DNA from: Rubrivivax sp.
Lineage (GTDB): Bacteria; Pseudomonadota; Gammaproteobacteria; Burkholderiales; Burkholderiaceae_C
Direction: 5' to 3'
Assembly: GCA_016789955.1 (NCBI GenBank)
Contig: JAEUPB010000079.1
Location: forward strand, 1 to 64,000
Length of the DNA: 64,000 nucleotides
The notes beneath the pieces are model-generated. The model saw only the letters and a program-made list of their open reading frames with translations, searched no databases and was not told where the DNA came from. Numbering within the stretch: the stretch's first letter is position 1; each line of letters opens with the position of its first letter. Positions 18,325-27,937 of the stretch are shown piece after piece. The position numbers and the translations under genes were made by a program.

Positions 18325-19620
18325 CTAGCGCCGCGCCGCACGCCGCCGGACCTGCCACCCCATCACGAGCAAGCCCAGGGCCATCATCGCCACCCGCGGG
18401 GCCTCGGGCACCAGCTGCACGACCTTGCCGCCGCCGAAGTCGACGATGTACAGCTCGCCGCTCGGGCCCTGGCCGAACGACGAGATCTGCCCCAGCACGC
18501 CGCCACCGCCGGCATCCAGCAACGCGGTGATCTCCACCGCATCGGCCATCGTCTTGGGCGTGCCGTCGGCAGCGACGTGCCAGATGCGCCCGGTGACGAA
18601 GTCGGCGAAGACGTAGCGGCCGTAGAGGTCCGACGACGGATCGCGCACGACGTAGCCGCCGGTGATCGACTGTCCGATGGTGTGGTCGTAGACGAGGATC
18701 GGCCCGGTGAGCCCGGGAACGGGCGGGTCGCCGATCCCGGGCGTGGCGATGTCGCCTTCGCGGATGCGCCAGCCGAAGTTCTGGCCGCCGGTGCTGGCCG
18801 CGGCGATGAAGTCGATCTCCTCGCGCGCGCCCTGGCCCACGTCGGCGATCCACAGGTTGCCGTTGGCCATGTCGAAGCTGTTGCGCCAGGGGTTGCGCAG
18901 GCCCAGGTTGTAGATCTCGGGCAGGGTGCCGTCGGCGGCACCGACGAACGGATTGGTCGACGGGATCGCATAGTTGCGGTTGGGGTCGGCCGGGAAAGCG
19001 TCGTTGTTGATGTCGACGCGCAGCATCTTGCCGAGCATCGTCGTGCGGGTCTGGCCCGAGTTCAGCGGGTCGTTGCTGCCGCCGCCGTCACCCACCGCGA
19101 TGTAGAGGTTGCTCGTGTCGCCGGGCCTGAACCCGATCCAGCCGGCCTTGTGGTTGGTCAGGCCTGCCGGCTGGTCGACGCGCAGGATCTCCACGCGAGA
19201 GGCCGGGTCGGCGATGTTCGGATTGGCCGCGCTGCGCAGGTAGCTCGCGACGACGGTGTCCCCGTTGGCTGGATCGATGTAGTCGACGAAGAAGCGGCGA
19301 AACCCTGGCGAAGCGGGGTTCGCATAGCCGGGATCGAAGGCCAGGCCCAGCAGTCCCTGCTCGCCCGAGGTGGCCACCGACAGGCTCAGGAAGCTGGACG
19401 AGGCGGCGCCCTGCACGAGCCGGATCGTGCCGCCCTTCTCGACGACGAAGAGCCGCCCGTCGGCCAGCGGCGCCGTGGCGTAGACCGGTGAGCTGAGGCC
19501 ACCGGCGACGAGTCGTGTATCGACCGTCGCGCGCGCGGGCGCCACGGTGAGCGCCAGCGCCAGGGCGGCCGCGGCCACGTGCGCGCAGGCCTTGCCGACA
19601 AGGTGCCGGGGTTGCTCCAT
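18325..19620 (-). CDS. PQQ-type sugar dehydrogenase (GSDH family) with PEP-CTERM-like tail
   Basis: A 431-aa soluble-aldose/sorbosone dehydrogenase-like beta-propeller. The signal peptide is [19 protein letters not shown]. Family segments are [92 protein letters not shown] and [10 protein letters not shown], which carry the PQQ/Ca-binding and His/Arg positions of the family. The start at 19620 is chosen for its signal peptide and GAGGAGAG Shine-Dalgarno. The last ~25 residues are VPEAPR, a hydrophobic helix and RRRAARR, resembling a PEP-CTERM sorting signal with Ala for the second Pro. Activity and PQQ dependence are inferred. Confidence 0.85.
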   Translation of the reverse strand: MEQPRHLVGKACAHVAAAALALALTVAPARATVDTRLVAGGLSSPVYATAPLADGRLFVVEKGGTIRLVQGAASSSFLSLSVATSGEQGLLGLAFDPGYANPASPGFRRFFVDYIDPANGDTVVASYLRSAANPNIADPASRVEILRVDQPAGLTNHKAGWIGFRPGDTSNLYIAVGDGGGSNDPLNSGQTRTTMLGKMLRVDINNDAFPADPNRNYAIPSTNPFVGAADGTLPEIYNLGLRNPWRNSFDMANGNLWIADVGQGAREEIDFIAAASTGGQNFGWRIREGDIATPGIGDPPVPGLTGPILVYDHTIGQSITGGYVVRDPSSDLYGRYVFADFVTGRIWHVAADGTPKTMADAVEITALLDAGGGGVLGQISSFGQGPSGELYIVDFGGGKVVQLVPEAPRVAMMALGLLVMGWQVRRRAARR

Positions 19621-19801
19621 CGGGGGGGTCTCTCCTCGTCGTCGGATGCCGGTCGAGCGTGACATCCCGCGGGCGGGCCGGCCACCCCCGGACCTCGATC
19701 CAGATGCAAGCGTCATTTCCGGATGTTTCGGTGGCCGCAGTGAGAATGCGCGGGCTCGCGACGGCACATGCGGCGCGAGCAGCCGAACGAGGATCGATGC
19801 G

Positions 19802-21106
19802 ATGACCGACGACACCCTGCGCTACCTGAGCGGCTTTGCCAACCAGCACGAGAGCGAGGCGGTTCCCGGCGCCTTGCCGCGTGGCCGCAACAGCCCGCAG
19901 CGCGCGCCGCTGGGCCTGTACGCCGAACTGCTCTCCGGCTCGGCGTTCACCGCGCCGCGGCACGAGAACCGGCGCACGTGGATGTACCGCCGCCAGCCCG
20001 GCGTGCGCGCCGGAGCCTACGAGCCGCTGGCCCACGCGCACTGGAAGTGCGGTGCGGCGGAGGGCTTCGCGGCGCCGCCCGATCCGCTGCGCTGGCACCC
20101 GACGCCGGTTCCCGCGGCCGACGCCGAACCGCTGGACTTCATCGACGGCGTGCGCACGATGGTCGTCAACGGCGACATCGCGGCGCAGAGCGGCATGGCG
20201 GCGCACCTGGTGCTGATCAACCGTTCGATGCAGCGCGCCTTCGTCAACGCCGACGGCGAGATGCTGCTGGTGCCGCAGCAGGGCGCGCTGACGATCACCA
20301 CCGAGCTCGGCGTGCTGCGCGTGCGGCCCGGCGAGATCGCGCTGCTGCCGCGGGGTCTGGCGTTCAGCGTCGCGGTGGACGAGCCGACGCGGCTGTACGC
20401 CTGCGAGAACTACGGCGCGCCGTTCCGCCTGCCCGAGCTGGGACCGATCGGCAGCAACGGCCTGGCCAACCCGCGCGACTTCCTCGCGCCGGTGGCGGCA
20501 TTCGAGCCCGAACCGCGCCCGATCGAACTCGTGCGCAAGTTCGGCGGCCGGCTGTGGCGCACCACGGCCGCAGCGTCGCCGTTCAACGTGGTGGCCTGGC
20601 ACGGCAACCTCGCGCCGGTGAAGTACGACACCGCGCACTTCATGGTGATCGGCTCGATCAGCTTCGACCACCCGGACCCGTCGATCTTCACCGTGCTCAC
20701 GAGCCCGAGCGACACGCCGGGCACCGCCAACTGCGACTTCGTGATCTTCCCGCCGCGCTGGCTGGTGATGGAGGACACTTTCCGCCCGCCCTGGTACCAC
20801 CGCAACGTGATGAGCGAGTTCATGGGCCTCGTGCTCGGCCAGTACGACGCCAAGCCCGAAGGCTTCCGCCCCGGCGGCATGAGCCTGCACAACGCCTTCG
20901 TGCCGCACGGCCCCGATGCCGAGGCCTTCGACAAGGCCAGCCGCGCCGAGCTGGCGCCGCACAAGCTGGACGACACACTCGCCTTCATGTTCGAGAGCCG
21001 CTGGCTGATGCGGCCTACCGCCTACGCGATGCAGGGGGGTGCGCTGGATGCGGGCTACGCCGACTGCTGGGCCTCGCTGGCCGACCGCTACCGCCCGACA
21101 CCGTAG
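19802..21106 (+). CDS. hmgA: Homogentisate 1,2-dioxygenase
   Basis: Non-haem Fe(II) dioxygenase that opens the homogentisate ring in tyrosine/phenylalanine breakdown, 434 aa. Diagnostic segments are [19 protein letters not shown] at the N-terminus, [66 protein letters not shown] and [15 protein letters not shown], which include the iron-ligand His/Glu residues. SD GAGG precedes the ATG at 19802. The usual partner fahA is not in this window. The 181-base gap to the divergent dehydrogenase gene should hold both promoters, but I see no confident operator. Confidence 0.96.
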   Translation: MTDDTLRYLSGFANQHESEAVPGALPRGRNSPQRAPLGLYAELLSGSAFTAPRHENRRTWMYRRQPGVRAGAYEPLAHAHWKCGAAEGFAAPPDPLRWHPTPVPAADAEPLDFIDGVRTMVVNGDIAAQSGMAAHLVLINRSMQRAFVNADGEMLLVPQQGALTITTELGVLRVRPGEIALLPRGLAFSVAVDEPTRLYACENYGAPFRLPELGPIGSNGLANPRDFLAPVAAFEPEPRPIELVRKFGGRLWRTTAAASPFNVVAWHGNLAPVKYDTAHFMVIGSISFDHPDPSIFTVLTSPSDTPGTANCDFVIFPPRWLVMEDTFRPPWYHRNVMSEFMGLVLGQYDAKPEGFRPGGMSLHNAFVPHGPDAEAFDKASRAELAPHKLDDTLAFMFESRWLMRPTAYAMQGGALDAGYADCWASLADRYRPTP

Positions 21107-21184
21107 CGCCCGGGGTGATGCCCCGGCCGCCGACGCGCCTTTGCTGCGGCGCCTACAACCTGCGCTGTCTCAAGGAAGGATCCC

Positions 21185-21643
21185 ATGGCCCGCTTCACCC
21201 TCAACGGCACGCTCACGCAGGTCGACGTCGACCCCGGCACGCCGATCCTCTGGACGCTGCGCGACAACCTCGGCCTGACCGGCACGAAGTTCGGCTGCGG
21301 CATGGCGCAGTGCGGCGCCTGCACCGTGCATCTCAACGGCGCCCCGGTGCGCAGTTGCGTGACGCCGGTCTCGGCGGCCGAAGGCGGCCGCATCGAGACC
21401 ATCGAGGGCGCCGCTGCCGACCGGGTCGGCCGTGCCGTGCAGGACGCCTGGGTGGCGCACGACGTCGCGCAGTGCGGCTACTGCCAGAGTGGCCAGGTGA
21501 TGAGCGCCGTGGCGCTGCTGAAGAAGACCCGCAAGCCTTCCGATGCCCAGATCGATGCGGCGATGGCCGGCAATGTCTGCCGCTGCGGCACCTACCAGCG
21601 CATCCGCACGGCGATCAAGGCCGCGTCGGCGACGCTGGCGTGA
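21185..21643 (+). CDS. (2Fe-2S) subunit of a molybdenum hydroxylase (IorA-like)
   Basis: A 152-aa small subunit of the xanthine-oxidase superfamily, closest in layout to isoquinoline 1-oxidoreductase alpha and aldehyde-oxidase small subunits. The plant-type cluster is bound by [15 protein letters not shown] plus an upstream/downstream Cys (RSC). The second, helical cluster uses [12 protein letters not shown] and [11 protein letters not shown]. It has the standard length and no export signal; such subunits usually travel with the Tat-exported large subunit. A strong SD (AAGGAAGGA) precedes the ATG. The large-subunit gene starts 13 bases later. Confidence 0.92.
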   Translation: MARFTLNGTLTQVDVDPGTPILWTLRDNLGLTGTKFGCGMAQCGACTVHLNGAPVRSCVTPVSAAEGGRIETIEGAAADRVGRAVQDAWVAHDVAQCGYCQSGQVMSAVALLKKTRKPSDAQIDAAMAGNVCRCGTYQRIRTAIKAASATLA

Positions 21644-21656
21644 ACGGAGGCCGCCG

Positions 21657-23894
21657 ATGATCTTCGACCGCCATCTCCAGGCCGCCGCCGAGGCGCTCCA
21701 CACCACCGCCCCGCTGACGCGCCGCCGCTTCGCCGTGGCCAGCGTCGGTGGCGCCATCGGGCTCGCGCTGTGGCCGCACCGCCCGCGTGCGCAGCAGGAC
21801 AACGCGCCACCCGGCCGCAAGCCCACCGAGCAGCCGCAGGCCTTCGTCTCGATCGCGCGCGACGGCACCACCACCATCGTGTGCAACCGCATGGACATGG
21901 GCCAGGGCATCGAGACGGCGCTGGCCATGGTCTGCGCCGACGAACTCGAGGCCGACTGGTCGCGCGTGGTCACCGCCTTCGGCGACCAGCGCGGCAACTA
22001 CGTCGACCCGTTCATGGGCATGCACCTGACCGGCGGCTCGAACTCGGTGAAGAACAGCTATGCGCAGTACCGCGAACTCGGCACGCGCACCAGGGCCATG
22101 CTGGTGGCCGCCGCGGCGCAGCAGTGGGGCGTGGCGCCGGAAAGCCTGTCGGCGAGCAACGGCACGGTGAGCGGCGGCGGGCGCAGCGCCGGCTACGGCG
22201 AGCTGTTCGAGGCGGCGATGCAGCAGCCGGTGCCGGCGAAGGTCGCGCTGAAGGATCCGAAGGATTTCCGGCTCATCGGCAAGCCCACTGGGCTGAAGGT
22301 CGCGCGCGCCAAGAGCAGCGGCGCACAAGGCTACGGCATGGACGTGAAGCTGCCCGGCCAGCTCACCGCGGTGGTCGTGCGACCGCCGGTGTTCAACGCG
22401 CGCTACGCCAGCCACGACGCGGCCGCGGCGCTGAAGGTGCGCGGCGTGCGCGCCGTGGTGCCCGTGGACCTCGACCGCGGCGGCAAGGGCCTGGCCGTGG
22501 TGGCCGACGGCTACTGGCCTGCCAAGCTCGGCCGCGATGCGCTGGTGGTGCAATGGGACACCAGCGGCGTGGAGAAGCCCGACAGTGCGGCGATGCTCGC
22601 GCAGTACCGCGAGCTGGCCAGCCGCCCGGGGCTGCCGGCCCCGGGGCCGGGCCTCGCAGCCGACATCTCGGCGCTGGCCGCTGCGCCGCGGAAGGTCTCG
22701 GCGGAGTTCGTGTTCCCGTATCTCAACCACGCGCAGATGGAGCCGCTGGCGTGCACGGTGGACCTGAAGCCCGACCGTTGCACGGTGCACACCGCGTCGC
22801 AGATGCCCGGCGTGGATGCCGGCGCCGTGGCCTCGGTGGTGGGCCTCAAGCCCGAACAGGTGCAGATCGTCGTGCAGATGGCGGGCGGCGGCTTCGGGCG
22901 GCGCGCCACGCCGACCGGCGAGTACGTGCGCGAGGCGGCGTCGGTGGCGCGCAGCCTGGCCGCCGCCGGGCAGGCTGCGCCGGTGAAGGTGGTGTGGAGC
23001 CGCGAGGACGACATGAAGGCCGGCTACTACCGGCCCTACACGCTGCACCGCGCCGAGATCGGCTTCGACGACAGCGGCCGCGTGCTGGCCTGGGACCACC
23101 GCATCGTCAGCCAGAGCATCGTCGCCGGCTCGCCGTTCGAGCCGTTCATGGTGAAGAACGGCGTCGACGTCACCACCGTCGAGGGCATGCGCGAGCCCTA
23201 CGAGGTGCCGATGAAGCTCACCGTGCATCAACCGAAGCAGAACGTGCCGGTGCTGTGGTGGCGCTCGGTGGGCAGCACGCACACGGCCTACGTGATGGAG
23301 ACCCTGGTCGACGAGATCGCGGTGGCCACGAAGCAGGACCCGGTGGCCTATCGGCTGAAGCTGATGGGCGAAGACCCCAAGCACGCGCGCCATCGCGCTG
23401 CGCTGCAGCTCGCGGTGGACAAGAGCGGCTACGGCCGGCGCAAGCTGCCCAAGGGCGTGGCCTGGGGCGTGGCGGTGCACGAGAGCTTCGAGTCGGTGGT
23501 GGCCTACGTGGTCGAGGCGACGGTGGTGGGTCAGGGCCGCGGGGCCCGGCCGCGGCTGCTGCGCGCCACGGCGGGCGTGCACTGCAACCTCTGCGTCAAT
23601 CCGCGCACCGTGGAGGCTCAGGTGCAGGGTGCGGCGATGATGGCGCTGGCCACCACGCTGCCCGGGCATGCCATCACGCTGAAGGACGGTGTCGTCGAGC
23701 AGGGCAACTTCCACCAGTACACGCCCGCGCGCATCGGCGACGCGCCGGTGGTGGACGTGCACATCGTGCCCAGCACCGAGCCGCCCAAGGGCATGGGCGA
23801 GCCCGGCTTGCCGCCGCTGGCGCCGGCCTATGCCAACGCGCTGGCGCGGCTCACCGGCCGCCGCCTGCGCGAGCTGCCGTTCCGGTTGGCCTGA
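21657..23894 (+). CDS. Molybdopterin-binding large subunit (IorB-like aldehyde/N-heterocycle oxidase)
   Basis: A 745-aa catalytic subunit of the two-subunit (no FAD subunit) molybdenum hydroxylases. The N-terminus has a twin-arginine signal ([18 protein letters not shown]), so the complex should be periplasmic. Molybdopterin-binding segments include [63 protein letters not shown] and [19 protein letters not shown]; the catalytic Glu is in [21 protein letters not shown] precedes the ATG at 21657. Substrate (aldehyde versus N-heteroaromatic) is not predictable. No xdhC-like maturation gene is adjacent, which is unusual for this group. Confidence 0.92.
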   Translation: MIFDRHLQAAAEALHTTAPLTRRRFAVASVGGAIGLALWPHRPRAQQDNAPPGRKPTEQPQAFVSIARDGTTTIVCNRMDMGQGIETALAMVCADELEADWSRVVTAFGDQRGNYVDPFMGMHLTGGSNSVKNSYAQYRELGTRTRAMLVAAAAQQWGVAPESLSASNGTVSGGGRSAGYGELFEAAMQQPVPAKVALKDPKDFRLIGKPTGLKVARAKSSGAQGYGMDVKLPGQLTAVVVRPPVFNARYASHDAAAALKVRGVRAVVPVDLDRGGKGLAVVADGYWPAKLGRDALVVQWDTSGVEKPDSAAMLAQYRELASRPGLPAPGPGLAADISALAAAPRKVSAEFVFPYLNHAQMEPLACTVDLKPDRCTVHTASQMPGVDAGAVASVVGLKPEQVQIVVQMAGGGFGRRATPTGEYVREAASVARSLAAAGQAAPVKVVWSREDDMKAGYYRPYTLHRAEIGFDDSGRVLAWDHRIVSQSIVAGSPFEPFMVKNGVDVTTVEGMREPYEVPMKLTVHQPKQNVPVLWWRSVGSTHTAYVMETLVDEIAVATKQDPVAYRLKLMGEDPKHARHRAALQLAVDKSGYGRRKLPKGVAWGVAVHESFESVVAYVVEATVVGQGRGARPRLLRATAGVHCNLCVNPRTVEAQVQGAAMMALATTLPGHAITLKDGVVEQGNFHQYTPARIGDAPVVDVHIVPSTEPPKGMGEPGLPPLAPAYANALARLTGRRLRELPFRLA

Positions 23895-23922
23895 GCGTCG
23901 AGGCGGCGGTCTTGGAGACCAT

Positions 23923-23966
23923 CACCCCCTGATCAGGGGGTGTCGATCCTGTCGTTCGGGTATTTA
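23923..23966 (+). promoter_or_regulatory. Perfect 20-bp palindrome at -41 and -10 for the 67-aa gene
   Basis: CACCCCCTGATCAGGGGGTG at 23923-23942 is a perfect 20-bp inverted repeat. A -10-like TATTTA follows at 23961-23966, giving a start near 23973, so the palindrome is centred about 40 bases upstream. That is where class II activators such as LuxR/FixJ-type dimers bind, replacing the -35. There is no T-run after it, so it is not a usual terminator of the upstream operon. The regulator is unknown. Confidence 0.6.
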
Positions 23967-24010
23967 TCGCGGCGTCTGTCCATGCAACGATCCGACGAGA
24001 GCAACGCATC

Positions 24011-24214
24011 ATGGACCTCCGAACCGTCGCCACCCGAGTCTCGAACCGCCTGGGCTCGGTCGACTTCGCCCGCCGCAGCGAGCCGGCCGAGATCGCGGCC
24101 GGCTTCTACGATTCGTCGTTCGAGTTGCGGCGCGGGCTGGATGTGTGCGAGGCGCCGGTGGCGCTGCTGCCCGACGAGATCCTGCGCGAGTTCCATCGCC
24201 AGATGGCGCGCTGA
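24011..24214 (+). CDS. Small hypothetical protein, 67 aa
   Basis: I do not recognise a family. The 67-aa protein has a basic N-terminal helix ([13 protein letters not shown]), a middle segment [14 protein letters not shown] and an acidic/hydrophobic part [19 protein letters not shown]. There is no signal peptide, membrane helix or cysteine pair (one Cys only). Its own promoter-like region with a 20-bp palindrome sits upstream, and codon use matches the neighbours, so it is probably a real gene. SD is weak (GAGAGCAACGC). It converges on the AI-2E permease gene 21 bases downstream. Confidence 0.6.
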   Translation: MDLRTVATRVSNRLGSVDFARRSEPAEIAAGFYDSSFELRRGLDVCEAPVALLPDEILREFHRQMAR

Positions 24215-24235
24215 TCCGGCGGCGGCAGCGTGCCG

Positions 24236-25324
24236 TCAGCCGTGACCGCCGTGATCGGCGCCCGACTCCCCATCCGCCATCCAGGCCTGCAGCAGCGTCC
24301 AGGCCACCGCCAGCACCACCGGGCCGACGAAGATCCCGACCAGCCCGAAGGCCAGCAGCCCGCCGATCACGCCGGCGAAGATCAGCATCAGCGGCAGGTC
24401 GGCCCCCATGCGGATCAGCACCGGGCGCAGCACGTTGTCCAGCAGCGTGGCGATCAGCGCGATGACGCTGAGGAACACCCCCCAGCCCGGGTGACCGCTC
24501 CAGAACAGCCAGATGATCGCGGGGATCAGCACCGGCAGCGGCCCGATCTGCGCGATGCACATCATGAACATCACCGCCGTCAGCAGGCCGGCGAACGGCA
24601 GCCCGGTGACGGCCAGACCGAGGCCGCCGAGCAGCGACTGCACCAGCGCCGTGACGCCCACGCCCAGCGCCACGCCGCGGATGGCATCGCCGGCGAGCTG
24701 CACCGCGTCGCGGCCACGCTGCCCGGCGATGCGACCGATGAAGCGGCGCGCCAGCTCGGCTGCGTCCTCGCCGCGGGCATACAGCAGCGCGGCCACCAGC
24801 ACGGTGAGCAGGAACTGCAGCAGCAGGAAGCCGAGGCTGCCGACCTGTCCGACGAACCAGCGCGTGAGGTTGCCGGCGTACGGCGTGAGCTTGGAGCTGA
24901 TCGTCGCGATCACGCCCTTGAGGCCGGCCGCCGCCGATTGCTCCCACAGGCTCGCCAGCGTGCCGCCCACCAGCGGCAGGTTCGCGAGCCACTCCGGCGC
25001 GTGGTCGGGCAGCTCGTACGACGCCGCCAGCCGCGCCCATTCGACGAGCTGATCGGCATGGCCGACGATGGTGGCGATGGCCACCGTGAGCGGCACCACC
25101 AGCACCAGCAGCAGCAGCAGCGTCATCACCGTCACCGCCAGCGTGCGGCTGCCGCGCAGCACGGCCTGCACGCGCAGCATCGGCCGCCACGTGGCCACCA
25201 CCACCATCGTGGCCCAGATCGTCGGCCCGAGGAAGGGCTTCATCACCCACAGCGTGCCGCCGATCAGCGCGGCCAGACACAGCACCGCGAGCGTGGTGCG
25301 CGTCAGGTCGCTCGTGGAGATCAC
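24236..25324 (-). CDS. AI-2E family permease
   Basis: A 362-aa membrane protein of the AI-2E/PerM family (PF01594 type). Pairs of N-terminal helices ([33 protein letters not shown], then [23 protein letters not shown]) precede a soluble region of ~80 residues and a C-terminal set of helices with [16 protein letters not shown] and [17 protein letters not shown]. The family exports small signals or acts as ion antiporters; the substrate is unknown. The start is a GTG at 25324 that overlaps the DUF3299 stop as GTGA, so it is translationally coupled to the metal-linked cassette upstream. Confidence 0.88.
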   Translation of the reverse strand: MISTSDLTRTTLAVLCLAALIGGTLWVMKPFLGPTIWATMVVVATWRPMLRVQAVLRGSRTLAVTVMTLLLLLVLVVPLTVAIATIVGHADQLVEWARLAASYELPDHAPEWLANLPLVGGTLASLWEQSAAAGLKGVIATISSKLTPYAGNLTRWFVGQVGSLGFLLLQFLLTVLVAALLYARGEDAAELARRFIGRIAGQRGRDAVQLAGDAIRGVALGVGVTALVQSLLGGLGLAVTGLPFAGLLTAVMFMMCIAQIGPLPVLIPAIIWLFWSGHPGWGVFLSVIALIATLLDNVLRPVLIRMGADLPLMLIFAGVIGGLLAFGLVGIFVGPVVLAVAWTLLQAWMADGESGADHGGHG

Positions 25325-25923
25325 TTCTTGCCGTCCGGCTCGCGGTACGGCTCGATCCGCTGCGCTTCCATACGGTAGCCGCTGGTGCCCATGTAGGAGT
25401 CGGTCTTCTCGCGCCGCAGCAGCCCGCTGATCCACACGGCGTCCATCGAGCGCACGCCCTTGGCGGCCTCCTTCGGCTGCACGTGGATGATCTGGTTGGC
25501 CGGCGGCGGCGGCGTGTGGATGCAGGCGCCGAAGTAGGGCACGAGCAGGAACTCGGTCAGGCCCTCCTTGTTCTCCTCGAGCGGCACCACGAAGCCGGGG
25601 ATGCGCACCGCCTTGCCGTCCAGCGCCGGGTTGGCCGGGGCGTTGTCCCACACCTCGCGCACGCGCTTCATCATCTGCAGCGCCTTCGGGTCGCCGTCAT
25701 TCAGCGCGCCGAGGTTGACGTCCTTGAACTCCTTCATCGGATCCCAGCCGGCGGGCACCAGCTCTTCCCACTGGATCACGCGGAAACCGCCCACCACCAC
25801 CGGGGGCGCGGCCTTGGGCGCGGGCGCCGCCGGCGTGGCGGGCATCGCGGGCGGTGGCTGCACCTGGGCGGTCGCGGCAGCCGCGAAGAGCCCGAGCAGG
25901 GCGGCGATCAGGCGAGCTGGCAT
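25321..25923 (-). CDS. DUF3299 exported protein
   Basis: A 200-aa protein with a signal peptide (MPARLIAALLGLFAAAATAQ), a proline/alanine-rich linker and the DUF3299 domain. Its segments are IQWEELVPAGWDP, VRIPGFVVPLEENKEGLTEFLLVPYFGACIHTPPPPANQIIHV and VWISGLL, with the Cys-x-His of GACIHTPPP fully conserved and suited to metal binding. It lies 7 bases after the permease gene. In Pseudomonas the same family follows a DUF2796-ABC pair (PA4066 in the PA4063-PA4066 cluster, which I recall as zinc-depletion-induced). A role in periplasmic metal handling is inferred. Confidence 0.85.
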   Translation of the reverse strand: MPARLIAALLGLFAAAATAQVQPPPAMPATPAAPAPKAAPPVVVGGFRVIQWEELVPAGWDPMKEFKDVNLGALNDGDPKALQMMKRVREVWDNAPANPALDGKAVRIPGFVVPLEENKEGLTEFLLVPYFGACIHTPPPPANQIIHVQPKEAAKGVRSMDAVWISGLLRREKTDSYMGTSGYRMEAQRIEPYREPDGKK

Positions 25924-25930
25924 GGGAGAC

Positions 25931-27217
25931 CTATGTGCGTGGCGAGAGACCGTCGGCGAGCGAAAGCCGGTAGGCCCGCGTGGCCGGGACGAGGCTGGCA
26001 AGCATACCGGCGCCGAGCACCAGCCCGAACAAGGCCCATTGGCCGGCGCTGGGCATGCCGGGCTGCAGCGCGATGCCGAAGCGCGATTGCACCCATGGCG
26101 CCGCGGCCGCGACGGCCACGAGGCTGGCCGCCAGGCCCGCGAGCGCGCCCAGCAGCGTGACCAGCGCGCCCTCGAGTGCGAGCAGCACCAGCACGTGCCT
26201 GGGCGCGGCGCCGACGGCTCGCAGCACCGCCAACTCGCGGCGTCGTTCGTTGAGCCCGGCCAGCACGACCGAGACCAGGCCCGCGAGGCTGACCAGCGCG
26301 ACGATCCCCGACATCGCCAGCAGCGCCTGCTCGGTGAGGCCGACCGCCTGCCAGAGCTCGTCGAGCGCGACGCCCGGCAGCACCGCCAGCAGCGGCTCCT
26401 TGTCGTACTCGGCGATCCAGCGCTGCACCGCGAACACCGCGGCGCGGCTCTTCAGGCCCACCAGCGCGGCCGTCACCTGCTTCGGCTCCAGGTCGAACTT
26501 GCGCGCCTGCTCGGCCGGGATCGCCAGGCCCGGCATCGGCGCGCCGCCGGCCCAGTCGAGGTGGATGGCCTGGATCGCCTGCAGGCTGACGTGCACGGTG
26601 CGGTCCACGGGCGTGCCGGTGCGGGCGAGCACGCCCACCACGGTGAACGGCTTGTCGGCGTGCTCGGCCGCGAGGGCGCCGGCGCCCGCCGACGGCAGTC
26701 CGTGCGTCAGCGTGATGCGCTGGCCCAGGCCGTAGTCCAGCCGCTCGGCCACTTCGGCGCCGATCACCGCCTCGTACAGCCCGTCGAGCGTGCCGGCGTG
26801 GGGGCGACCCTGAACCAGCACCAGCGGTTGCCGGTCACCGTAGCGGAAGCGCTCGAAGTACGCCGGCGTCGTGCCCATCACCGGAAACCCGCGGTGCGAG
26901 TCGCCCAGCGACAGCGGCACCACCCAGGCGACGGCCCGGTGCCGCTCCACGTCCTGCAGGCTGGCCGTGCTCACGTTGTTGGTGGCGCCGCCGATGCGGA
27001 ACACCGCGTACAGCATCAGCTGCACGGGGCCGGTGCGGGCGCCGACGACGAGATCGGTGCCGCTCACCGCCTGCGCGAAGCCGCTGCGCAGGTCCTGCCG
27101 CAGCCGTTCCAGCGTCAGCAACAGGAAGGCTGCCAACGCGATCGACAGCATCACCAGCGCCAGCGTGCCGCGCCGGTGCCAGGCGCTGCGCGCGGCGAGC
27201 TGCACGAGCGGCGTCAT
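25931..27217 (-). CDS. ABC transporter permease (MacB/FtsX type)
   Basis: A 428-aa permease with an N-terminal helix (GTLALVMLSIALAAFLLLTLERL), a ~240-residue extracytoplasmic domain, then three C-terminal helices, the MacB/LolC/FtsX layout. The C-terminal part carries NERRRELAVLRAVGAAPRHVLVLLALEGALVTLLG, a typical FtsX signature. The start ATG overlaps the ATPase stop as ATGA. Proteins of this type move substrates from membrane or periplasm by mechanotransmission rather than import; it is likely part of the metal-linked cassette. Confidence 0.9.
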   Translation of the reverse strand: MTPLVQLAARSAWHRRGTLALVMLSIALAAFLLLTLERLRQDLRSGFAQAVSGTDLVVGARTGPVQLMLYAVFRIGGATNNVSTASLQDVERHRAVAWVVPLSLGDSHRGFPVMGTTPAYFERFRYGDRQPLVLVQGRPHAGTLDGLYEAVIGAEVAERLDYGLGQRITLTHGLPSAGAGALAAEHADKPFTVVGVLARTGTPVDRTVHVSLQAIQAIHLDWAGGAPMPGLAIPAEQARKFDLEPKQVTAALVGLKSRAAVFAVQRWIAEYDKEPLLAVLPGVALDELWQAVGLTEQALLAMSGIVALVSLAGLVSVVLAGLNERRRELAVLRAVGAAPRHVLVLLALEGALVTLLGALAGLAASLVAVAAAAPWVQSRFGIALQPGMPSAGQWALFGLVLGAGMLASLVPATRAYRLSLADGLSPRT

Positions 27218-27921
27218 GCCGGCACCCGCGCAGCACGGTTCAGTTCCGGCAGCGCCAGCCGCCTCGAGAAGCGCGCGGCCAGCCGCTCGTCGTGGCTGAC
27301 GAAGATCAGCGTGCTGCCGGCGGCCTGCACCTGCTCGAGCAGGTGGGCCATGAAGCCGTCGCGCAGCGCGGCATCCAGCGCCGAGGTCGGCTCGTCGGCG
27401 AGCACCAGGGCCGGCGCGCCAATCAGCGCGCGCGCCGCCGCCACGCGCTGCTGCTGCCCCACCGAGAGCCGCGCAGCCGGCTGCAGCCACAGTGTTTCCG
27501 GCAGCTCCATGCTCGCCAGCAGGCGGCGCGCGGCGGCGTCGACCCCCCCGGTGCACCGCGCGGCGCGGCGAGCCGAGAAACGGCACGGCAGCCGCACGTT
27601 GTCGAGCACCGACAGGTAGGGCAGCAGGTTGAACTGCTGGAAGATGACCCCGAGGTCATCGGCGCGGCGGGCATCGCGCGCGGCGCCGCGCAGCGCGGCC
27701 CAGTCGGTGCCCAGCACTGACACCATGCCGGGCGCGGCGACCAGTACCCCGGACAGCAGCCCCAGCAGCGTGCTCTTGCCGCAGCCGCTGGGGCCCTGCA
27801 CGAACACGGTGTCGCCGCGGGCGGCGGCCCAGTCGTCGATGACGAGGGTCGGCGCCGCCATGCCCGGCCACGTGTACTCCAGGCCGTGCAGCCGCACGCC
27901 CTCGGCGTCAGCAGGCTCCAT
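27214..27921 (-). CDS. ABC transporter ATP-binding protein
   Basis: A 235-aa ATPase of the MacB/LolD class. Walker A is GPSGCGKSTLL, the Q-loop is in VIFQQFNLLPYLSVLDNV, the signature is LSVGQQQRVAAARAL, Walker B is ALVLADEPTSALD and the H-loop is FVSHDERL. The signature reads LSVGQ instead of LSGGQ, a common tolerated variant. The ATG at 27921 lies 16 bases after the DUF2796 gene, and the stop overlaps the permease start. Confidence 0.93.
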   Translation of the reverse strand: MEPADAEGVRLHGLEYTWPGMAAPTLVIDDWAAARGDTVFVQGPSGCGKSTLLGLLSGVLVAAPGMVSVLGTDWAALRGAARDARRADDLGVIFQQFNLLPYLSVLDNVRLPCRFSARRAARCTGGVDAAARRLLASMELPETLWLQPAARLSVGQQQRVAAARALIGAPALVLADEPTSALDAALRDGFMAHLLEQVQAAGSTLIFVSHDERLAARFSRRLALPELNRAARVPA

Positions 27922-27937
27922 CAGCGGGTCGGGCGGG

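Noticed and set aside
21615-23762. A 715-codon minus-strand frame opposite the molybdenum hydroxylase large subunit
   Set aside because: The plus frame has all catalytic motifs; the minus frame is His/Arg/Leu-rich with no domain.
23923-23942. The palindrome read as an intrinsic terminator of the molybdenum hydroxylase operon
   Set aside because: There is no T-run, the loop would be very small, and a -10 element sits right behind it at the distance expected for an activator site.
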